Source of the DNA: Clostridiales bacterium
GTDB taxonomy: Bacteria > Bacillota > Clostridia > Oscillospirales > Oscillospiraceae
Assembly (NCBI GenBank): GCA_019421525.1
Contig: JAHZFC010000049.1
Location: 2,959 to 13,392 of the forward strand
Reading direction: 5' to 3'
Length of the DNA stretch: 10,434 nucleotides
The position numbers and the translations under genes were made by a program. Below, piece after piece: positions 5,775-10,434 of this stretch (within the stretch, counting starts at the first letter, position 1; every line of letters begins with the position of its first letter). Below the pieces are notes generated by a model. The model did no database searches, was not told the origin of the DNA, and saw nothing but the letters and a program-made list of their open reading frames with translations.

Positions 5775-6782
5775 ATGGTCCTTCGCCGCCTGATCTACTG
5801 CATGGCGCTGGCCGGGGTGCTGCTGTTCCAGATCACCAACGAAAACTACCTGGCCCACTTCCTGCTGGCCCTGATGATCGCCTTTCCGCTGCTCTCCCTG
5901 GCCCTGAGCCTGCCCGGCATGGCCGGGTGCCGCCTGTCTCTGTCCGCCGCCCCGCCCTGCCTGGCCCGCGGGGAGCGCGGGGTGTGGCGTCTGAGCGTGG
6001 AAAACCGCTCCCCCCTGCCCCTGGCCCGGCTGTCCCTGCGGCTGGAGACCCGCAATCTGCTCACCGGGGCCTGCCGCAAGGAGAAGCTGGCTTTCACGGG
6101 GCTTGCCCGGCGCGCCCCGGAGGAGCTGGATGTGGACACCGCCCACTGCGGCCTGCTGGAGTTCCGGGCCTATAAGGTCCGGGTGTGGGACTACCTGGGC
6201 CTGTTTTCCCTGCCCTGCGCCCAGCCCCAGAGCGCCCGGCTGAGCGTGGACCCCCTTCCGGTGGACCCCGGGCCGGTGAACATCCCCGAGGGCCAGGGCG
6301 TCCGCCCCCAGTCCTCCGGCGCCGGGCGCAAGGGCCCCGGCGAGGACTGCGACCTGCGGGAGTACCGCCCCGGCGACCCCATGCGGTCCGTCCACTGGAA
6401 GCTGTCCTCCAAGTGGGACGAGCTCATCGTCCGGGAGCGGGCGGAGACGGTCACCCCTCTGCCCATGCTGGCCTTTGACTGGTCCGGCTCCCCTGACCGG
6501 CTGGACCGGGTGCTGGACCGGCTGTCCGGCCTGTCCCGGGCCCTGCTGGCCGTCCAGCGGCCCCATATGCTGGTGTGGCTGGACCGGGAGGGCACCCCGG
6601 TCCGCCGGGTGGTCAACGACGAAAAGGACCTGCGGGACAGCCTGCTCGTCCTTCTGTCCGCCCCCGCCCCTGTCTCCGCCCCCTCCATCATGGACAAGCC
6701 CGAGCTGCTCTCCACCGGGGCCGGGCCCGCCTTCTGCATCCGCGTCACAGCGGGAGAGGAGGACGACCATGGAAAAGCATAG
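5775..6782 (+). CDS. DUF58 domain membrane protein
   Basis: DUF58 proteins are the regular partners of MoxR ATPases and probably act at the membrane in envelope functions; no enzymatic activity is established. From ATG 5775 the protein has 335 residues. Two N-terminal hydrophobic segments (about 6-20 and 27-47) are followed by a beta-rich region with the family motif DYLGLFS (139-145). The DUF58 signature REYRPGDPMRSVHWKLSSK (195-213) comes next, and then a VWA-like fold region containing LAFDWSGS. A GTG at 5766 overlaps the moxR TGA (GTGA) and would add three residues. Neither start has a clear RBS, which suggests translational coupling with moxR. The 3' end overlaps the start of the transglutaminase gene by 14 bases. 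Confidence 0.92.
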   Translation: MVLRRLIYCMALAGVLLFQITNENYLAHFLLALMIAFPLLSLALSLPGMAGCRLSLSAAPPCLARGERGVWRLSVENRSPLPLARLSLRLETRNLLTGACRKEKLAFTGLARRAPEELDVDTAHCGLLEFRAYKVRVWDYLGLFSLPCAQPQSARLSVDPLPVDPGPVNIPEGQGVRPQSSGAGRKGPGEDCDLREYRPGDPMRSVHWKLSSKWDELIVRERAETVTPLPMLAFDWSGSPDRLDRVLDRLSGLSRALLAVQRPHMLVWLDREGTPVRRVVNDEKDLRDSLLVLLSAPAPVSAPSIMDKPELLSTGAGPAFCIRVTAGEEDDHGKA

Positions 6783-9162
6783 GCATCCCGCCCGTCCCGG
6801 CTGGAGCGGCGCGCTGGCGGCGCTGGGCAACGGCCTGCTCCTCCTGTGCGCCCTGCTGGGCCTTCTGTGGTCCTTTTTGTCCCTGTACTCCATCCAGCCC
6901 TATCAAGCTCTTCTGGCCGTCTCCTATCTTCCTGACGGCACGCTGGTGTGCGACTATGCCCTTTTGACGGCGCTGGCCGCCGCTCTGGCCCTGGTGGTGC
7001 TGGCGGTGTGGTCCCTGCCCCGGTCCTCCCTGGCGGTCTTTGGGGGGCTGTGCGCGGTGTGGGCCGGTGTGGTCTACTGGCTGCGCCAGGCAGTGGTCCA
7101 GGGGGCCCTCCTGGTCTGGCAGGCCATCGCCAATTTGCTCTACGAGCGGTGTGGCTGGGGGGAGTATATCCAGTTCTCCCTGGACCTGACGCTTCAGGAG
7201 CGCGGCGTGGCCGTCACGGCGTTCCTGGCCCTGGCGCTGTCCCTGCTGGCCCTGCTGGTGGGCTGGGCGGTGGTCCGCTCCCGCCGGTGGTGGCTGGTCC
7301 TCCTGCTCACCCTGCCGCCCCTGATGCCCGGCCTTCTGGCCGACGTCTACCCCTTCTGGCCCGCCTTCCTGGCCCTAGCGGCCTGCTGGGGCACCATGCT
7401 GCTCACCAGCCTTTGCAAGTGGGCCGCCCCGGACCGCCGGGGCTGGCTCACCCTGGCGGTGCTGCCCTGCGTGGGTGTGGTGCTGGCCCTGCTGTCCCTG
7501 GCCCTGCCCAAGGAGGGGTACACCCGCCCCCAGTGGGCCCGGGAAGCGGAGCAGGCCCTGGTCAGCTTCGGCAACCGCTATCTCCCCGCCCTCTCCAACT
7601 GGAACGGTCCCTTCTCCGGCAGCGTCACCTTCGTGGGCTCGGCGGACACGGTGGATCTGGACTCTGCCGGCCCCCTGCGTTACACTGGCCGCACCGTGCT
7701 CCGGGCCACCTCCGACTACACCGGGCGGGTCTACCTCCGGGGGTCCTCCCTGGCCCGGTATGAGGACAACCAGTGGCTGGACCTGGAAGATGGGGCCTAT
7801 GAGTCCTTTTCAGATCAGCTTGGACCCACGGCCACGGTCAACCCCCAGCTCTTCCCCAGCTGCTATGTGACCGGAGCCGACGAGTACACCATCACGGTGG
7901 AAAACGTGGGTGCCTCCGGCTCCTGCGTCTACTATCCCTACCAGCTGGCCGTCCAGGACTGGGACGAGGCCGGCATCCTCCCGGTGGAGGACAGCTATCT
8001 GGCCCGCCGCCGGGGGGAGTGGACCCAGACCCTGACCTTCCTTCCCGATGCGCTGGCTGCCTTCCCCGGCAGCCAGTCCGGCAGCTCCGGCGCACGCTAC
8101 ACCGGTGTCACTGACGTGGCTGTCATGTCCAACCAGCACCAATATGGCCTGTTTGTTCAGGAGCACTATTTGGAAGTACCTGAGGAATTGAGGGACTTGT
8201 TCTGGTCACAGGACCTGCTTTATTCCCCGACATTCAATATTTCCCCATCTGGGACCGGAGACAACGCCGTCGCTGTGGCCGAGGCGGTGGCCGACCTGCT
8301 GGACGAGCTGTGCGACTACGACCCCCGGGCCGCCCGCACCCCAGACGGGGAGGACTTTGTGGAATATTTCCTCACCGAGAGCCGCAGCGGCTACTGTATG
8401 CACTTCGCCTCCGCCGCCACGTTGATGCTGCGCACTTTGGGCATCCCCGCCCGGTATGTGTCCGGCTTCACCGCCGAGCTGGTGGCGGGAGAGACGGTGG
8501 AGGTGCCCGACTCCGCCGCCCACGCCTGGGTGGAGATCTACCTGGACGGCTACGGCTGGTATCCGGTGGAGGTCACCCCCAGCTATGAGGGCCCGGAGAC
8601 CGAAGCGTCCGCCAGCCCCTCCCCGTCCCTGGCACCCTCCCTGGCTCCCAGCCAGGCGCCGGAGGCCTCCCAGGCCCCTGAGGCCACCCCCACCCCCGGC
8701 CAGAGCGCCGGAGTGAATGGGGACAACTCTTCCCAGGCCAACGGCAGCGCGCTCCAGCTCCTGCGCCTGCTGGGCACCGTCCTGGCCTGCCCGGCCGGGG
8801 CGGCCGCCATCGTGGGCCTGGTCTGGCTGGGGCAGTATCTGCCCAAGCATCTCCGGGCCAAACGCCTGTCCGCTTTGGACACCAATCGGGCGGCACTGGA
8901 GGGCTACCGCTGTCTCACCCGGCTGAAGAAGTGGGGCGGCACAGTGCCGGACGAGGCACTGGACCTGGCCCGGAAGGCCCGGTTCAGCCAGCACACCCTG
9001 ACGGAGGAGGAGCGGCAGACCATGGTGGACCTCCTGCACGGCCAGCGCGCCCAGCTGGCCCGCCGCCTGCCCTGGTGGAAAAAACCGCTGTTCCGGTACC
9101 TGTGGGGCGTGCCCGCAAACGCCGGACCAGACAAGGAGGAAGAAGCCGATGATCAGCCGTGA
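6769..9162 (+). CDS. Membrane transglutaminase-like protein (TgpA type)
   Basis: A 797-residue polytopic protein with a transglutaminase-like cysteine-peptidase fold outside the membrane. About seven N-terminal membrane segments lie within residues 15-246. An extracytoplasmic region (about 250-500) follows, then the TGc core with Cys543 in SGYCMHFASAATLMLRTLGI, His585 in AHAWVEIYL and Glu601 in WYPVEVTPS at the usual Asp position. A Pro/Ala/Ser-rich linker (about 605-658), one more membrane segment (about 661-690) and a cytoplasmic tail like DUF4129 complete it. The Cys-His pair suggests activity, but the substrate is unknown. ATG 6769 is preceded by AGGAGG (6757-6762) at six bases, so the longer open frame upstream is not used. 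It overlaps DUF58 at its start and the FliB-like gene at its end. Codons at about 8143-8265 are less G/C-rich than the rest. Confidence 0.92.
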   Translation: MEKHRHPARPGWSGALAALGNGLLLLCALLGLLWSFLSLYSIQPYQALLAVSYLPDGTLVCDYALLTALAAALALVVLAVWSLPRSSLAVFGGLCAVWAGVVYWLRQAVVQGALLVWQAIANLLYERCGWGEYIQFSLDLTLQERGVAVTAFLALALSLLALLVGWAVVRSRRWWLVLLLTLPPLMPGLLADVYPFWPAFLALAACWGTMLLTSLCKWAAPDRRGWLTLAVLPCVGVVLALLSLALPKEGYTRPQWAREAEQALVSFGNRYLPALSNWNGPFSGSVTFVGSADTVDLDSAGPLRYTGRTVLRATSDYTGRVYLRGSSLARYEDNQWLDLEDGAYESFSDQLGPTATVNPQLFPSCYVTGADEYTITVENVGASGSCVYYPYQLAVQDWDEAGILPVEDSYLARRRGEWTQTLTFLPDALAAFPGSQSGSSGARYTGVTDVAVMSNQHQYGLFVQEHYLEVPEELRDLFWSQDLLYSPTFNISPSGTGDNAVAVAEAVADLLDELCDYDPRAARTPDGEDFVEYFLTESRSGYCMHFASAATLMLRTLGIPARYVSGFTAELVAGETVEVPDSAAHAWVEIYLDGYGWYPVEVTPSYEGPETEASASPSPSLAPSLAPSQAPEASQAPEATPTPGQSAGVNGDNSSQANGSALQLLRLLGTVLACPAGAAAIVGLVWLGQYLPKHLRAKRLSALDTNRAALEGYRCLTRLKKWGGTVPDEALDLARKARFSQHTLTEEERQTMVDLLHGQRAQLARRLPWWKKPLFRYLWGVPANAGPDKEEEADDQP

Positions 9163-10255
9163 GCCCGTCTTTTACCGGGATTTCCGCTGTCTGGGGGGCG
9201 CGTGTCCCCTCACCTGCTGCCGGGACTGGGAGATCGTGGTGGACGAGGCTGCCCTGGCCGATTACGCCGCCGCCCCTGTCCCTTTGCGCCAGACCATCGC
9301 CGACAACCTGGTCACAGATGAGGAGGGGGACGTGTGCTTCCGCCTGAATGACGACGGGACCTGCGCCCTGCTGGACGGCGACGGCCTGTGCCCCATCCAG
9401 CGGCACTGGGGGGAGGAGCACCTGTGCGCCCACTGCGCCTCCTATCCCCGCTTTCTTGAGGAATACGGCTGCCTCACCGAGGGCTGCCAGGCCGTCTCCT
9501 GCCCGGAGGCGGCCTGGCTGGTGCTGGAGCGGGGCATCTTCCCCCTGGCAGAGGCGGACGACGGCCGTGCGGACGCCCCCTTCGACGGGGTGGACGAGGC
9601 CCTGCTGGCCGGGCTGGTGGCCAGCCGTGAGACCGCTTTCGCCCTGCTCACCGGCTCCGCCCTTCCCCTGTGGGGGCGGTTGGCCGGACTATTGGACTAC
9701 GCAAATGCCCTCCAGGACCCCATCGACTGGGGAGAGCTGGACGCTCTGGCCACCGTCCTGTCCCCCGCCCCCCAGCCCGTCGGGCCGGGGGATGGCCTGC
9801 GGCCCCTGGCTGTCCGCCTGCTGGAGTTGCTCGCCCGGCTGGACCCCCTGCGGCCGGAGTGGCCCGCCCTGCTCACCGCCCGGGCCCAGGAACTGTCCGC
9901 CCTCTCCCTGGAGCAGTACCGGGTCCTGACGGGCCGGTATCAGGCCGCCCGCCCCCAGTGGGCGGTCCACCTGGAGCGGCTGGCCTGCTACTTTGTGTTC
10001 CGCCACTGGCCCAAGGCGGTGAACGACGACGGGCTCTACCCCCGCGCCGCCCTCACCGCCGCCGCCTGTCTGGCCCTGTACCACCTGGCCCTGCTGGCCT
10101 GGAAGGACGCCCCATCTTTTTCGGACGGAGACGAAGCCCTGCTGTGGGCCCGCTTCAGCCGGGAGGTGGAGCACGACGAGGCCAACTTTTTCGCCCTGGC
10201 CGAGGCCCTGTCCGACCTGGCCGAATGGCCGCTGGCGCGGATGCTCCGGCAGTAA
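9149..10255 (+). CDS. fliB: FliB-like protein (annotated family: flagellin lysine-N-methylase)
   Basis: A 368-residue cytoplasmic protein whose N-terminal third matches the FliB family. Enterobacterial members are linked to N-methylation of flagellin lysines; the many Clostridia homologues carry that label without proof. The Cys-rich module is visible as C14-x4-C19-x3-C23-C24 (CLGGACPLTCC), then Cys63, Cys72, Cys81, Cys93 and Cys96 (GLCPIQRHWGEEHLC and HCASYPR), and Cys108, Cys113 and Cys118. This arrangement suggests a metal or iron-sulfur site. The C-terminal two thirds is helical and more variable. ATG 9149 follows AAGGAGGA (9133-9140) by eight bases and overlaps the transglutaminase end by 14 bases, so the genes are co-expressed. 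No flagellar gene is in the window, so the target could be another protein. The family call is good; the substrate is uncertain. Confidence 0.82.
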   Translation: MISREPVFYRDFRCLGGACPLTCCRDWEIVVDEAALADYAAAPVPLRQTIADNLVTDEEGDVCFRLNDDGTCALLDGDGLCPIQRHWGEEHLCAHCASYPRFLEEYGCLTEGCQAVSCPEAAWLVLERGIFPLAEADDGRADAPFDGVDEALLAGLVASRETAFALLTGSALPLWGRLAGLLDYANALQDPIDWGELDALATVLSPAPQPVGPGDGLRPLAVRLLELLARLDPLRPEWPALLTARAQELSALSLEQYRVLTGRYQAARPQWAVHLERLACYFVFRHWPKAVNDDGLYPRAALTAAACLALYHLALLAWKDAPSFSDGDEALLWARFSREVEHDEANFFALAEALSDLAEWPLARMLRQ

Positions 10256-10258
10256 CTT

Positions 10259-10290
10259 GGGACCCGCTGGATGCGGGTCCCATATTTTTT
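10259..10290 (+). terminator. Intrinsic terminator of the moxR operon
   Basis: GGGACCCGC (10259-10267) pairs perfectly with GCGGGTCCC (10273-10281) around TGGAT, followed by ATATTTTTT. It starts three bases after the TAA of the FliB-like gene and closes the four-gene operon. Confidence 0.93.
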
Positions 10291-10312
10291 GCCGCATTTT
10301 GTCCATTCCCCC

Positions 10313-10341
10313 TTGACAGGAAAGGTCTATTGTTATAGACT
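10313..10341 (+). promoter_or_regulatory. Promoter of the BlaI/CopY-type regulator gene
   Basis: TTGACA (10313-10318) and TAGACT (10336-10341) are spaced 17 bases. The -10 is weak, but its TA...T framework is kept, and it overlaps the first operator arm. The spacing and the perfect -35 make the assignment likely. Confidence 0.75.
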
Positions 10342-10364
10342 TGTGTTAGTCGATAGTCATAGAC
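10325..10364 (+). promoter_or_regulatory. Two tandem inverted-repeat operators
   Basis: GTCTAT-TGTT-ATAGAC (10325-10340) is a perfect inverted repeat lying between the -35 and the -10. GTCGAT-AGTC-ATAGAC (10349-10364) is the same site with one changed base and lies just after the expected transcription start. The two are 24 bases apart, close to two helical turns and a bit. Their position in front of a BlaI/MecI/CopY-type gene suggests autoregulation by dimers that block RNA polymerase. Confidence 0.8.
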
Positions 10365-10381
10365 CAAAGGAGGAACACAAG

Positions 10382-10434
10382 ATGGATGACCTGAAATTGT
10401 GCGACAGCGACTACCGCTTCAGGTCCGTGGTCTG
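10382..10434 (+). CDS. BlaI/MecI/CopY-family repressor, N-terminal fragment (3' cut by window)
   Basis: Only 17 complete codons are present: MDDLKLCDSDYRFRSVV, running into the window end. The LCDSDYRF opening resembles many Clostridia winged-helix repressors of the BlaI/MecI/CopY family, which regulate beta-lactam or copper genes and are usually followed by a BlaR1/MecR1-type membrane sensor peptidase or an efflux pump. AAAGGAGG (10366-10373) lies eight bases before the ATG. The paired operators in the promoter support the repressor call. The inducer cannot be judged from this fragment. Confidence 0.75.
   Translation, partial: MDDLKLCDSDYRFRSVV

Noticed and set aside
6475..6768. A 98-residue N-terminal extension of the transglutaminase
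   Set aside because: It would overlap the DUF58 signature region out of frame, is Pro/Cys/Trp-rich noise, and ATG 6769 has an AGGAGG at ideal spacing.
5496..6893. A 465-residue open frame on the minus strand across the moxR end and the DUF58 gene
   Set aside because: Same reason: a GC-rich shadow with low-complexity Gly/Gln/Ala content, no recognisable family and no RBS, opposite a real gene.

Overview
The window looks like chromosomal DNA from a GC-rich, anaerobic, Gram-positive Clostridia species, most likely an Oscillospiraceae-type gut bacterium (Flavonifractor/Lawsonibacter/Pseudoflavonifractor-like). This is inferred from the gene set (Rex, SLH-domain protein, DUF368, BlaI/CopY-type regulator), strong AGGAGG-type ribosome binding sites, Bacillota-style intrinsic terminators and heavily G/C-ending codons. 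All genes supported here lie on the + strand, and no mobile element, CRISPR array or integrase is visible.

Layout. (1) 1-1807: the C-terminal NADH-binding half of rex overlaps (ATGA) a secreted three-SLH-domain protein. A 47-residue Cys/Gly-rich membrane microprotein with an excellent RBS follows, and a strong terminator closes the block. (2) 1832-2016: a promoter, tRNA-Arg(ACG) with encoded CCA, and a perfect 34-nt palindromic terminator touching the CCA. (3) 2017-2418: about 400 bases with no convincing gene but many tandem hairpins, possibly an interspersed repeat or structured RNA. (4) 2419-4695: a near-consensus promoter drives a DUF368 polyprenyl-phosphate transporter (PopT family), which has its own terminator. 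A membrane-anchored NlpC/P60 peptidase with its own terminator comes next. (5) 4758-10290: an extended -10 promoter leads into a tightly packed operon of MoxR AAA+ ATPase, DUF58 protein, TgpA-like membrane transglutaminase and a FliB-like Cys-rich protein, closed by a terminator. (6) 10313-10434: a promoter carrying two inverted-repeat operators, then the first 17 codons of a BlaI/MecI/CopY-family repressor.

How the genes fit together. Much of the window concerns the cell envelope: lipid-carrier recycling (PopT), wall hydrolysis (NlpC/P60), wall-anchored surface protein (SLH) and the MoxR-DUF58-transglutaminase module. The last is a widespread but biochemically poorly defined unit in which a MoxR chaperone is thought to act on or with a DUF58 protein and an extracytoplasmic transglutaminase. 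A FliB-like protein whose start overlaps the end of the transglutaminase gene, with no flagellar gene in view, is the most unusual association.

No clearly new defence or metabolic system is visible. The best candidates for something undescribed are the Cys-rich microprotein at 1621-1764, the hairpin-dense region at 2017-2340 and the FliB-like tail of the transglutaminase operon.
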